This document shows positions 44,614 through 52,706 of a stretch of DNA of 64,000 nt, in pieces (positions within the stretch are counted from its first letter, which is position 1; every line of letters starts with the position of its first letter). The stretch spans positions 62,001 to 126,000 of the forward strand of contig NZ_VRSW01000005.1 in the NCBI RefSeq assembly GCF_008017445.1, written 5' to 3'. Both the position numbers and the translations under genes were made by a program. Origin of the DNA: Microbacterium mitrae (GTDB lineage Bacteria > Actinomycetota > Actinomycetes > Actinomycetales > Microbacteriaceae). The notes under the pieces were generated by a model, which was not told where the DNA came from, searched no databases, and saw only the letters and a program-made list of their open reading frames with translations.

Positions 44614-46071
44614 GTGAGTGAAACTGTAGACGTCGTTCTTATTGGTGGCGGAGTGATGAGTGCCACCCTCGGCACCCTTATCTCAGAACTGCAGCCGGAC
44701 TGGAAGATCGTCGTCTTTGAACGACTCTCTGACGTCGCGCAGGAGTCGTCCAACGCGTGGAACAACGCTGGCACGGGCCACGCGGCACTGTGCGAGCTGA
44801 ACTACATGCCGGCAGCCCCCGATGGTTCCGTCGACCCCGCCAAGGCGATCTCGATCAACGAGCAGTTTCAGCAGAGCCGCCAGCTGTGGACCACGCTGAT
44901 GGAGGAGGGCGTGCTGCACGCGCCCGATACCTTCATCAACCCGACCCCGCACATGACGTTTGTGCAGGGCGAAAAAGACGTGAAGTACCTGCGCAAGCGC
45001 TACGAGGCGCTGAAAGACCAGCCGCTGTTCGCCGGTATCGAGTACAGCGAAGACAGCCGCGTCATCAACCAGTGGGCGCCGCTGCTGATGCAGAAGCGTG
45101 TCGCTGGCGAGCCGTTCGCCGCCACCCGCGTTCCTGCCGGAACCGACGTTGACTTTGGTTCCGTCACCCGCCAGCTTTTTGACAACCTGACGGCCAAGGG
45201 CGCGACGCTCTACACCAACCGTGAGGTGCGCAAGCTCAAGCGTCAGAAAGACGGAACCTGGAAGCTCAACTTCCGCGACATGCTGGGCAAGACCCCGGGA
45301 TCGATGAACGCACGATTCGTGTTCGTTGGTGCTGGTGGTTGGGCGCTCAAGTTGCTGCAGGCCTCTGGCATTCCTGAGATCAAGGGTTACGGTTGCTTCC
45401 CGATTGGTGGGCAGTGGCTCAAGACCTCGAACCCCGCGATCGTCGCGCAGCACCACGCCAAGGTGTACTCGCAGGCGGCCGTTGGTGCCCCGCCGATGTC
45501 GGTGCCGCACCTTGACACCCGCGTGGTTGACGGCGAGACCTCCATTCTGTTCGGCCCGTTTGCGACGTTCACGCCGAAGTTCCTCAAGCACGGACACATG
45601 CTTGACCTCGTAACCCAGGTGCGGTTTCACAACGTCTTCAGCATGCTGAAGGTCGCCTTCACCAACTTCAACCTGATCAAGTACCTGGTGAGCGAGCTCG
45701 CCAAGACCCACAAGGGCAAGGTCGAGTCGCTGCGCGAGTTTGTGCCGACCGCGAAGGACGAAGACTGGGTGCTGCTCAACGCCGGCCAGCGCGCACAGGT
45801 GATGAAGGGCGGCAAGCTGCAGTTCGGAACCGAGGTCATCGCCCACGCAGACGGCTCGATTGCCGGATTGCTGGGTGCATCGCCGGGAGCATCGACCGCC
45901 GTGTCGATCATGCTCGACCTGCTGAACTCGTGCTTCCCCGACCGCATCGCCGAGTGGGAGCCGCGCCTCAAGCAGCTCATTCCGAGCTACGGCGAGACGC
46001 TGAACGACAAGCCGGCCGAGGCAGACAAGATCGTCACCGAGACCGCCGAGGCTCTCCACATCAACCGCTAA
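44614..46071 (+). CDS. mqo: Malate:quinone oxidoreductase
   Basis: Membrane-associated FAD enzyme oxidising malate to oxaloacetate and feeding electrons to quinone, linking the TCA cycle to the respiratory chain. 485 residues: N-terminal FAD motif VVLIGGGVMSATLGTLISEL, then ESSNAWNNAGTGHAALCELN and RFVFVGAGGWALKLLQASGI. A C-terminal FAD-binding region contains GLLGASPGASTAVSIMLDLL. GTG start, likely leaderless. Its stop overlaps the next ATG (TAATG). Confidence 0.96.
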   Translation: MSETVDVVLIGGGVMSATLGTLISELQPDWKIVVFERLSDVAQESSNAWNNAGTGHAALCELNYMPAAPDGSVDPAKAISINEQFQQSRQLWTTLMEEGVLHAPDTFINPTPHMTFVQGEKDVKYLRKRYEALKDQPLFAGIEYSEDSRVINQWAPLLMQKRVAGEPFAATRVPAGTDVDFGSVTRQLFDNLTAKGATLYTNREVRKLKRQKDGTWKLNFRDMLGKTPGSMNARFVFVGAGGWALKLLQASGIPEIKGYGCFPIGGQWLKTSNPAIVAQHHAKVYSQAAVGAPPMSVPHLDTRVVDGETSILFGPFATFTPKFLKHGHMLDLVTQVRFHNVFSMLKVAFTNFNLIKYLVSELAKTHKGKVESLREFVPTAKDEDWVLLNAGQRAQVMKGGKLQFGTEVIAHADGSIAGLLGASPGASTAVSIMLDLLNSCFPDRIAEWEPRLKQLIPSYGETLNDKPAEADKIVTETAEALHINR

Positions 46072-46505
46072 TGCGGCTGTGGTCGCTCGAGCCCGCCCTG
46101 CTTGACAGGGCGGCGCTCGTCGCTTGTTGGCGCGAAGCTTTGCTCGCGCAAAAGGTGCTGGCGGGCAACACGCGCGGATACACACGCCACCCGCAATTGG
46201 AGCGCTTTCGTGAGTGCGCCGACCCTCTCGATGCGATTGGGTACTTTCTCGCCGATCTACAGCGGGAGGCGACCGCTCGTGGCTATCGCTTTGACATCAC
46301 GCGCATCTTGCGGCCCAGCGCGGCCAACCCGCATATCGCCGTCGCGACAGGTCAGCTCGCGTACGAGCGTGACTGGCTGCGCGCCAAGGTGAGTGTGCGC
46401 GACCCCGCCTGGTTAGACCGGCTGGCCGGCGAGCCGAGGTGCGGAACCACGTTCGTGTTGGTTGAGGGGCCGATTGCGGCGTGGGAGCGCGTCACACCTT
46501 TGTAG
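46071..46505 (+). CDS. Pyrimidine dimer DNA glycosylase-like protein
   Basis: A 144-residue protein of the pyrimidine-dimer glycosylase/endonuclease V-like group (Pyr_excise). It begins MRLWSLEPALLDRAALVACW and continues REALLAQKVLAGNTRGYTRH with PQLERFRECADP, a pattern I recognise from many short actinobacterial members. Repair of UV-induced dimers is the family role but activity is not shown here. It is translationally coupled to mqo (TAATG). The stop TAG is part of the -10 box of tdk. Confidence 0.82.
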   Translation: MRLWSLEPALLDRAALVACWREALLAQKVLAGNTRGYTRHPQLERFRECADPLDAIGYFLADLQREATARGYRFDITRILRPSAANPHIAVATGQLAYERDWLRAKVSVRDPAWLDRLAGEPRCGTTFVLVEGPIAAWERVTPL

Positions 46506-46508
46506 ACT
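46503..46508 (+). promoter_or_regulatory. -10 box of leaderless tdk
   Basis: TAGACT exactly 6 nt before the tdk GTG; its first three bases are the stop codon of the preceding gene. Confidence 0.5.
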
Positions 46509-46514
46509 CTTCTG

Positions 46515-47180
46515 GTGGCCAAACTGTACTTCCGCTACGGCGCGATGAACTCCGGCAAGTCGACTGCCCTGTTGCAGGCGGCCTACAACTACGAAGAGCG
46601 CGGTCAACACGTGCTGCTGGTGAAGCCGGCGATCGATACCAAGGGCGCCAGTCAGGTCGAATCACGCCTCGGCATGACGCGTGAGGTCGACATTCTGCTG
46701 GCCCCAGACGACGACGCTCGTCAGGTGATCGCCGCCGAGTGCGCGCGCCTGGTGCGCGACGCCGCGGAGGCCCTGGTTCCGGGCGAGCACCGCGTGGCCT
46801 GTCTGCTGGTCGACGAGGCGCAGTTCTTGACACCGCAGCAGATTGACGATCTGTTTCGCATCGCCGTTCTCGATGGCATTCCGGTGCTCGCTTACGGCAT
46901 CCGCACGGACTTTCGCACCCAGGCCTTTCCTGGTTCCCGCCGCCTGTTGGAGATCGCGCATTCGCTTGAAGAGCTTAAGACGATCTGCCGTTGCGGGCGC
47001 AAGGCCGTCTTTAACGGCCGCGTGATTGGCGGTCGGTTCATCTTCGACGGTGACCAGGTCGCCATTGATGCCGCCACCGCCACCGTGCGCGACGAGCACT
47101 TCGTCACGTATGAGTCGCTGTGCGGTGCGTGCTATCTGGAGGAGTCTGGCGGCGTGCTGCTGCCGGCAGCCGCCGAATAG
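46515..47180 (+). CDS. tdk: Thymidine kinase
   Basis: Type II thymidine kinase of the salvage pathway, 221 residues. P-loop GAMNSGKSTALLQAAYNYEE, Walker B-like CLLVDEAQFLTPQQID, nucleoside lasso region YGIRTDFRTQAFPGSRRLLE. A zinc site comes from CRCGRKAVF and LCGACYLE. GTG start with a -10 box 6 nt upstream and no Shine-Dalgarno site, so it can be transcribed independently of mqo. Confidence 0.95.
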   Translation: MAKLYFRYGAMNSGKSTALLQAAYNYEERGQHVLLVKPAIDTKGASQVESRLGMTREVDILLAPDDDARQVIAAECARLVRDAAEALVPGEHRVACLLVDEAQFLTPQQIDDLFRIAVLDGIPVLAYGIRTDFRTQAFPGSRRLLEIAHSLEELKTICRCGRKAVFNGRVIGGRFIFDGDQVAIDAATATVRDEHFVTYESLCGACYLEESGGVLLPAAAE

Positions 47181-47236
47181 CCTGGCTGTCGCGCCAGAGA
47201 GCGCGCAATCGCCTCGGCTCGCGCGCCTCGGCAAAC

Positions 47237-47242
47237 TAAGCT
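47237..47242 (+). promoter_or_regulatory. -10 box of leaderless galE
   Basis: TAAGCT exactly 6 nt before the galE ATG; no ribosome binding site. Confidence 0.45.
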
Positions 47243-47248
47243 GGGTGC

Positions 47249-48265
47249 ATGCGCGTTCTTCTTGCCGGCGGAGCCGGTTACATTGGCACTCACACGGCCG
47301 TTGCCCTGCTCGATGCCGGGCACGAGGTTGTTCTGCTTGACGATCTGTCGGCGACGTCTGCGATCGCGGCCGAGCGGGTTCAAGAAATCACCGGCAAGCC
47401 GGCACCCCTCGTCATCGGCGATGCGAAAGACGATGCCACCGTTGCCCGGGTTTTTGACGAGTATGGTCCGTTCGATTCGATCATCCACCTCGCCGCACAC
47501 AAGGCTGTTGGCGAGTCAACGCAGCTGCCGCTGAAGTACTACGCCAACAACCTCGACAGCACCTTCGCGCTGCTGCGCGTGGGGCTCGAGCGCGGGCTCA
47601 AGTCGTTTGTGTTCTCCAGCACCGGAACCGTGTATTCCGACCCTGCGGATCTGCCGTTTACCGAGGAGTCAACGACGAGCGTTGACCTCTCCAACCCGTA
47701 CTCGAAGTCCAAGCGCATGAACGAGAAGGTGCTCGAAGATGTGGCGGCCGTGACGCCCGATTTGGCCGTCACGGTGCTGCGATACTTCAACCCGGTGGGT
47801 GCGCACGCCTCGGGCCTCATCGGTGAAGACCCGGCCGGAATCCCCAACAACCTGATGCCGTTTGTTTCGCGCGTTGCCATCGGAACGCTCAGCGAAGTTG
47901 GCATCTTCGGTGACGACTACGACACTCCGGACGGCACGGGACTGCGTGACTACATTCACGTCGTTGACCTCGCGGCCGGCCATGTGGTGGCGCTGGAGCA
48001 GGCCCAGCCCGGGTACGCGGTCTACAACCTCGGAACCGGCGAGCCGGTCAGCGTGAAGGGCGTCGTTGCGGCGTTCGAGCGTGCCATCGGGCGCGAACTT
48101 CCCGTCAACATCAAGCCGCGCCGCCCCGGCGATGTTGCGGCCACGTACTGCGACCCGGCAAAGGCCGCACGCGAGCTTGGCTGGAAGGCACAACTCACGA
48201 TTGACGATGCCTGCCGCGACTACTGGACGTGGCAGACCAAGAACCCGCAGGGCTACAACGTCTGA
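47249..48265 (+). CDS. galE: UDP-glucose 4-epimerase
   Basis: Interconverts UDP-glucose and UDP-galactose, 338 residues, short-chain dehydrogenase fold. NAD motif VLLAGGAGYIGTHTAVALLD, substrate region FDSIIHLAAHKAVGES, catalytic SSTGTVYSDP and the YxxxK motif in NPYSKSKRMNEKVLED, then LRYFNPVGAHASGLIGEDP. It completes the Leloir set with galT and galK 6-8 kb upstream but has its own promoter. The initiating ATG has a leaderless arrangement. A 21-bp perfect-stem hairpin follows. Confidence 0.96.
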   Translation: MRVLLAGGAGYIGTHTAVALLDAGHEVVLLDDLSATSAIAAERVQEITGKPAPLVIGDAKDDATVARVFDEYGPFDSIIHLAAHKAVGESTQLPLKYYANNLDSTFALLRVGLERGLKSFVFSSTGTVYSDPADLPFTEESTTSVDLSNPYSKSKRMNEKVLEDVAAVTPDLAVTVLRYFNPVGAHASGLIGEDPAGIPNNLMPFVSRVAIGTLSEVGIFGDDYDTPDGTGLRDYIHVVDLAAGHVVALEQAQPGYAVYNLGTGEPVSVKGVVAAFERAIGRELPVNIKPRRPGDVAATYCDPAKAARELGWKAQLTIDDACRDYWTWQTKNPQGYNV

Positions 48266-48280
48266 TCGGGTAGCACCCAG

Positions 48281-48326
48281 ATACGGCAATGGCGGCCAGG
48301 AGTGATCCTGGCCGCCATTGCCGTAT
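48281..48326. terminator. Bidirectional hairpin between galE and the HAD gene
   Basis: Perfect 21-bp stem (48281-48301 with 48306-48326) and GTGA loop, lying between two convergent genes. It lacks a T-run on either side but is by far the longest uninterrupted stem seen here. Confidence 0.8.
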
Positions 48327-48329
48327 GCG

Positions 48330-49082
48330 TTAGGAAAGCTCGGGAATGAGCGCGTCAAGGAAGTCGGCGGTGTGCGCCGGGCCTTCAACGCTCACGCAGG
48401 CGACGCCCATGTCGAGCACGGGGCGATCGTTGCCACCCTCATCGAGTCGATCGCCGTAGAACAGCATGTCGGCCAGGGCAATGCCGGTGGCAGCAGCCAG
48501 CTTGTTCATGCCGTAGGCCTTGTCGATGCCCTTACGGGTGATGTCGATTGAGGTGGAACCGCCGGAGCGCACCTCAAGCTCGGGCAGGTGCACGGCGACG
48601 GCATCGCGCAGCGTAGCCTTCTTGGTTCCGTCCGGGTCCCACGCCTTCTTCGCGTCAAGCGGCGCCTGCTGGCCGAGGGCCGAGAAGGTGATTTGCGAGC
48701 CGCGATCTTCGAGAATGTTGCCCCATGGTTCCGCCTCCCACAGATCCAGCTCGCGAGCCTCGGCCTCCACAATGCGCAGGGCGTCAGCCTTTTGCTGCTC
48801 GGTGAGGTTTTCTGCGTACAGCGGCGCGAAGGTGGAACCATCGTGGCGCCAGTACTGTGTGCCGCACGTGGGCAGCAGGTGAATGCGCGTGAGGTTGGTG
48901 TCGGCCGGCAGGTTGGCGACGAGCTGGCTGTTGAATTGCTCCCACTGGCCACCCGAAATAATGGCCACCTCAACGCGCTGGCTGAGGGCTGCGAGCAGCG
49001 CACCCATGCGCGCGTCAATCGCGGTCTTCGAAGGGGCAAGGGTGTCGTCGAGGTCAAAGGCGACCAGCAGTGGCGTCGTCAT
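48330..49082 (-). CDS. HAD-IIB family phosphatase (phosphomannomutase-like)
   Basis: A 250-residue HAD-superfamily protein with a type IIB cap. Motif I is LLVAFDLDDTLAPSKTAI, motif II AIISGGQWEQFNSQL, and motif IV is in DMLFYGDRLDEGGNDRPVLD. The lengths and the SGGSTSIDITRKGIDKAYGM stretch resemble the eukaryote-type phosphomannomutase or sucrose-phosphatase branch. The exact sugar phosphate is unknown. The ATG follows GGAAGAG. Its operon status is uncertain because the DeoR gene lies 82 bp upstream on the same strand. Confidence 0.88.
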   Translation of the reverse strand: MTTPLLVAFDLDDTLAPSKTAIDARMGALLAALSQRVEVAIISGGQWEQFNSQLVANLPADTNLTRIHLLPTCGTQYWRHDGSTFAPLYAENLTEQQKADALRIVEAEARELDLWEAEPWGNILEDRGSQITFSALGQQAPLDAKKAWDPDGTKKATLRDAVAVHLPELEVRSGGSTSIDITRKGIDKAYGMNKLAAATGIALADMLFYGDRLDEGGNDRPVLDMGVACVSVEGPAHTADFLDALIPELS

Positions 49083-49164
49083 AACTCTTCCGGGTCAGGG
49101 GGCAGAACCGCTCCATCTTAGCGGCGGCACCTGGAGGGTTGCCGTCACCCGCGACGAGGTTCGC

Positions 49165-49944
49165 TCATTCGGCGATGAAGACGTCGTAGCCCGCGCCACG
49201 CAGTGCTGCAACGACGCCGTCATCGGCGTCAGCGTCGGTGAGGACGCCCGCGAACAGTTCTGCGCCGCCGACGTGCGCGAATGCGGTTGATCCCAGCTTG
49301 GTGCTGTCGGTGACGACAAAGGCGCGACTGGCTTGTTCGGCCATGATGCGGTTGACGGCGGCTTCGCGCTCGTCTTGCGTGGTGGCTCCGGCCGCGGCGT
49401 CGATGCCGTTAACGCCGATGAAGGCCAGATCGAGGTGCACGCCGCGCAACAGTTGCTCGACAAACGGGCCGACCAGCTCGTAGCTACGCGAATGAATCAC
49501 CCCTCCGGTCACCACAACCTTGATGTCGGGGCGCGTCGCCAGCTGCGCGGCAATGTTCACGGCATTGGTGACGACGGTGATGCCGCCACGCTCGGCAAGG
49601 TCTTCGCGCGCAGCGAGAGCCGCGGCAATCGCTGTTGTCGTGGTTCCGCCCGACAAGCCGACGACGGAACCCGGCAGCACGCGTGCTGCGGCAGCCGCGG
49701 CAATGCGCTCCTTGGCGTGCGTACGCAGGTGGCTTTTGTAGCGGATGGGCAGCTCGTACGCGACGGTCTGCGCCACGGCGCCACCATGCGTGCGGGTGAG
49801 GAGGCGCTGCTCGGCGAGCGAGTCGAGATCACGCCGGATCGTCGCGGGCGACGTTTCGAATCGTTCGACGAGGTCATCGACCGTGACCTCACCGAACGCG
49901 GCGAGAAGGTCAAGAATCGTGTTGAGTCGTGCGGCCCGCTTCAC
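49165..49944 (-). CDS. DeoR-family transcriptional regulator
   Basis: Sugar-phosphate-responsive repressor type, 259 residues. The N-terminal DeoR helix-turn-helix covers residues 6-58 (VDDLVERFETSPATIRRDL, then LTRTHGGAV). The C-terminal sensor domain has GLSGGTTTTAIAAALAAR, VVTNAVNIAAQLATRPDI and FVVTDSTKLGSTAFAHVG. It is the last gene of a five-gene unit (SIS, ROK kinase, PfkB kinase, aldolase, regulator), and its GTG overlaps the aldolase stop (GTGA). It probably represses the unit until a sugar phosphate accumulates (inference). Confidence 0.92.
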   Translation of the reverse strand: MKRAARLNTILDLLAAFGEVTVDDLVERFETSPATIRRDLDSLAEQRLLTRTHGGAVAQTVAYELPIRYKSHLRTHAKERIAAAAAARVLPGSVVGLSGGTTTTAIAAALAAREDLAERGGITVVTNAVNIAAQLATRPDIKVVVTGGVIHSRSYELVGPFVEQLLRGVHLDLAFIGVNGIDAAAGATTQDEREAAVNRIMAEQASRAFVVTDSTKLGSTAFAHVGGAELFAGVLTDADADDGVVAALRGAGYDVFIAE

Positions 49945-50785
49945 GATTGCGAGTCTAGGGCGAACAGCCGGAGCATGCGCGCCGCTTCGTCTGCGAGGGC
50001 ATCGCGCGCGGGCGCCAGGTACTTTCGAGAGTCGACGAGATGAGGGTCGGCTGCCAGCTTCTCGCGCACCGCCCGCGTGAAGAAGCCATTGAGGTGAGTG
50101 GAGACGTTGATCTTCGTCATTCCGGCGCGCACCGCCGCGGCGATAACGTCATCGGCCACCCCCGACGAGCCGTGCAGCACGAGCGGAACATCGAGAGCGT
50201 TGTGCAGGCGTGCGATCAGGTCAAGATCAAGCGACGCAGTGCGGTCGGTCATGGCGTGCGAGGAGCCAACGGCAACAGCCAGGGCGTCGACCCCAGTTGC
50301 CTCGACAAACGCTCGGGCCTCATCCGGGTCGGTGCGAACGCCGGGCGCGTGGGCGCCGTCTTTGCCACCGACCTCGCCCAACTCGCCCTCAACATAAACG
50401 CCAGCGGCATGCGCATTCTGGGTGACAGCGGCCGTGATGGCGACGTTTTCTTCGTAGGGGAGGGCGCCGCCGTCAAACATGACGGAGCCGAAGCCGAGCG
50501 CAACAGCCTCGCCTACGAGTTCCGGGCGCTCGGCGTGGTCGAGGTGCACCGCCACCGGCGTTTGCGCCCGACGAGCGATCGCGAGCGTTGCCAACGCGAT
50601 GGGTTCGAGGCCGCCGTGGTAGTCGGCGCAGTCTGCGAGATTTGCAGAATCACCGGCAGCTGGGCCTGGGCAGATGCGCGCACAAGAGCTTCGGCGGTTT
50701 CCAGGTGGATGACGTTGAACGCGCCAACGCCGGTGCCTGCGGTTGCGGCTGCGGCGACGAGTTCACGGGCGGTCACGAGGGTCAT
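49941..50785 (-). pseudogene. Class II tagatose/fructose-bisphosphate aldolase, frameshifted
   Basis: KbaY/GatY-type aldolase in two reading frames. The first frame (start ATG 50785 after GAGAGGAC) reads MTLVTARELV...LPVILQIS as in the family. Near 50632 the coding phase shifts and the second frame goes on with CADYHGGLEPIALATLAIAR, VHLDHAERPE, VEGELGEVGGKDG, VLHGSSGVADD and TKINVSTHLN. Adding one base (CAGACTGC to CAGAACTGC) restores an uninterrupted 281-residue protein, the normal length. All zinc- and substrate-binding blocks are otherwise intact. Either a recent inactivating deletion or a sequence error. Upstream and downstream genes are intact and tightly coupled. Confidence 0.88.
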
Positions 50786-50787
50786 GA

Positions 50788-51711
50788 CTAGTCCTCTCGG
50801 GGATACGGTGAAATGGTGAGTCGGCTTTCCAGCTCCGGCCACGACTCGTGGATATCGCCAGCCAACGGCATCAAGACAGCGGCCGCAGACCACGAGGTCG
50901 CACGGCGCAGTACCTGCTCGATATCGCGCTCGCCGGCTTCGTAGAGCACAGCGCACGCGGCCACGGCGGAGTCGCCGGCGCCCGTCGGATTGCCCGAAAG
51001 TGCCGAGTCGAGGCTGGCGTGGTGCGCCTCGGTGGCGGTCACGGCGAGCATGCCATCGGCGCCAAGTGAAAGCAGCACCAGCTCGACGCCGCGCGCGATG
51101 AGGGCGCGTGCCCCCTCCAGCGGGTCTGTGAGGCCGGTCGCGTCGGCGAGTTCGGCGGCGTTGGGCTTGAGCACGGTCGCACTGGCTTCAGCCGCCACCA
51201 GGAGCGCGGCGCCAGAGGTGTCGACAATCACCGGAACGCCAGCATCTCGGCCGATCGTGATAAGAACCGGCAGCAGGGAAGGCGGCGCGCCCGGCGGCAA
51301 GCTTCCCGAAACCACGAGCACGCTCGCACCCGGCATAGCTTCGACGACCTCGGCAATAAGCGCGCCCCACTCCGTGTCGCTGGGGTTGCTGCCGCGCTCG
51401 TTGATGATCGTGGTGTCGCCCGCAGCACGATCAACGATGGCGATGCTGCGGCGTGTGGGTGCGAGCACCGGAACCAGGCGGTGCGGCACGCCGCTGGCCG
51501 CGAGGTCTGCGGCGAACTCTGCGCCCGTGGTTCCGCCCGCCGTCGTCAGGGCCAAAACTGGCGCGTGCGCTGCGGCGACGCGCGCCACGTTGAGGCCCTT
51601 GCCGCCGGCGCGGGAGACTCCGGCGTCGGCGCGATGGGTTTCACCGGTCTCGAGCCGGTCGACGTGCCAGGTGAGATCAAGTGCCGGGTTGGGCGTGACG
51701 GTGACGATCAT
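50788..51711 (-). CDS. PfkB-family hexose-phosphate kinase (tagatose-6-P kinase or 1-phosphofructokinase)
   Basis: Ribokinase-fold kinase of 307 residues of the LacC/FruK group. N-terminus IVTVTPNPALDLTWHVDRLE, glycine-rich SRAGGKGLNVARVAAAH, and C-terminal catalytic SGNPTGAGDSAVAACAVLYE. In this context it would phosphorylate tagatose 6-phosphate to the bisphosphate used by the aldolase encoded next; 1-phosphofructokinase activity is the alternative. The ATG overlaps the ROK stop by 4 bp; the aldolase ATG starts 2 bp after its own stop. Confidence 0.92.
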   Translation of the reverse strand: MIVTVTPNPALDLTWHVDRLETGETHRADAGVSRAGGKGLNVARVAAAHAPVLALTTAGGTTGAEFAADLAASGVPHRLVPVLAPTRRSIAIVDRAAGDTTIINERGSNPSDTEWGALIAEVVEAMPGASVLVVSGSLPPGAPPSLLPVLITIGRDAGVPVIVDTSGAALLVAAEASATVLKPNAAELADATGLTDPLEGARALIARGVELVLLSLGADGMLAVTATEAHHASLDSALSGNPTGAGDSAVAACAVLYEAGERDIEQVLRRATSWSAAAVLMPLAGDIHESWPELESRLTISPYPRED

Positions 51712-52706
51712 GCGAGCTCACGCCCGCGTAGCGCGGCACCGAGGAGCCCGGCGTTGCCCGACAGCTCGGCCGCGACCAGCTTGGGGATACGGTGAAAACT
51801 CAGCCGCTCACGCAGGCGAGTGCGAAGCTCGTCGAACAGCGCTCCGCCAGCGCGGGAGAGCCCGCCGCCAATCACGATCGCCTGCGGTGCGAAAACCGCA
51901 GTGAGCTGCGCCAGCGACAGAGTGAGTGCGTCAAGCGCTGAGTTCCAGATCTCCGCGGCGGCCGCATCGCCAGTCATGGCGCGGGCGATGACGTCTTTGG
52001 CGCCCTGCGGCTCGATACCCGTCGCCTCGAAGTAGCGACGCGCGATGGCTCCGGCGGAGGCAACCGCCTCCAGGCAGCCGCGGGCGCCACACACGCACAG
52101 CGGCCCGTCGGCGATGGGTGAGTGGCCGATCTCGCCGGCGTAGCCGGCGGCTGTGTAGGGCACCCCGCCGATCAGAAGCGCGCCAGCGATGCCGGTTCCG
52201 ATGACGAGCACGACGGCGTCATCATATCCACGCGCGCCGCCCAGCATGCGTTCTGCCCAGCTTGCGGCGCTGACATCATGTTCAAACGCGACGGGCAGCC
52301 CGAGTCGCGCGGCGGCGAGATCGCGCAGCGGCGCGTTTCGCCAACCCATGTTGGTGGCGATAACGCCGACGCCCGCGGTCGCGTCAACGATGCCGGGAAC
52401 AACGAGGCCGACCGACTGCGGAACCACGTCTGCGTAGGTCGCGCGGAGGTTATCGGCAAGCGCCTCGAGCGCATCGATCACGGCCGCCGTGCGGTCGCCC
52501 GCGACCACCGGCGTGGGTGTGCGCCGCAACCCCAGTGCAGTGCCCTCGGCGGTAAATAGGGCGGATTTGATATCGGTGCCGCCGACGTCAAAGGCGAGTA
52601 CGGGCGCGCCGGGGCCGATGGCGGCAACGCGCGATGGTTCCGCGCCGGAAGGCTCAAAAGGCGGCGCGGAACCAGCCGCAGGATCGTGACGGTTCATACC
52701 ATTCAT
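51708..52706 (-). CDS. ROK-family sugar kinase
   Basis: Sugar kinase of 332 residues with an N-terminal extension of about 35 residues (Pro/Ala-rich) before the ATP motif VLAFDVGGTDIKSALFTAEG. The ROK zinc site CVCGARGCLEAVAS and GTGIAGALLIGGVPY are present. The substrate may be N-acetylgalactosamine, galactosamine or another hexose, judged from the neighbours. The ATG overlaps the SIS-gene stop (ATGA); a second Met three codons later is possible. Confidence 0.9.
   Translation of the reverse strand: MNGMNRHDPAAGSAPPFEPSGAEPSRVAAIGPGAPVLAFDVGGTDIKSALFTAEGTALGLRRTPTPVVAGDRTAAVIDALEALADNLRATYADVVPQSVGLVVPGIVDATAGVGVIATNMGWRNAPLRDLAAARLGLPVAFEHDVSAASWAERMLGGARGYDDAVVLVIGTGIAGALLIGGVPYTAAGYAGEIGHSPIADGPLCVCGARGCLEAVASAGAIARRYFEATGIEPQGAKDVIARAMTGDAAAAEIWNSALDALTLSLAQLTAVFAPQAIVIGGGLSRAGGALFDELRTRLRERLSFHRIPKLVAAELSGNAGLLGAALRGRELA

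Noticed and set aside
50513-50956. Separate 147-codon gene at the aldolase 5' end
   Set aside because: Its middle part is the true N-terminus of the frameshifted aldolase; the upstream part overlaps the PfkB gene.
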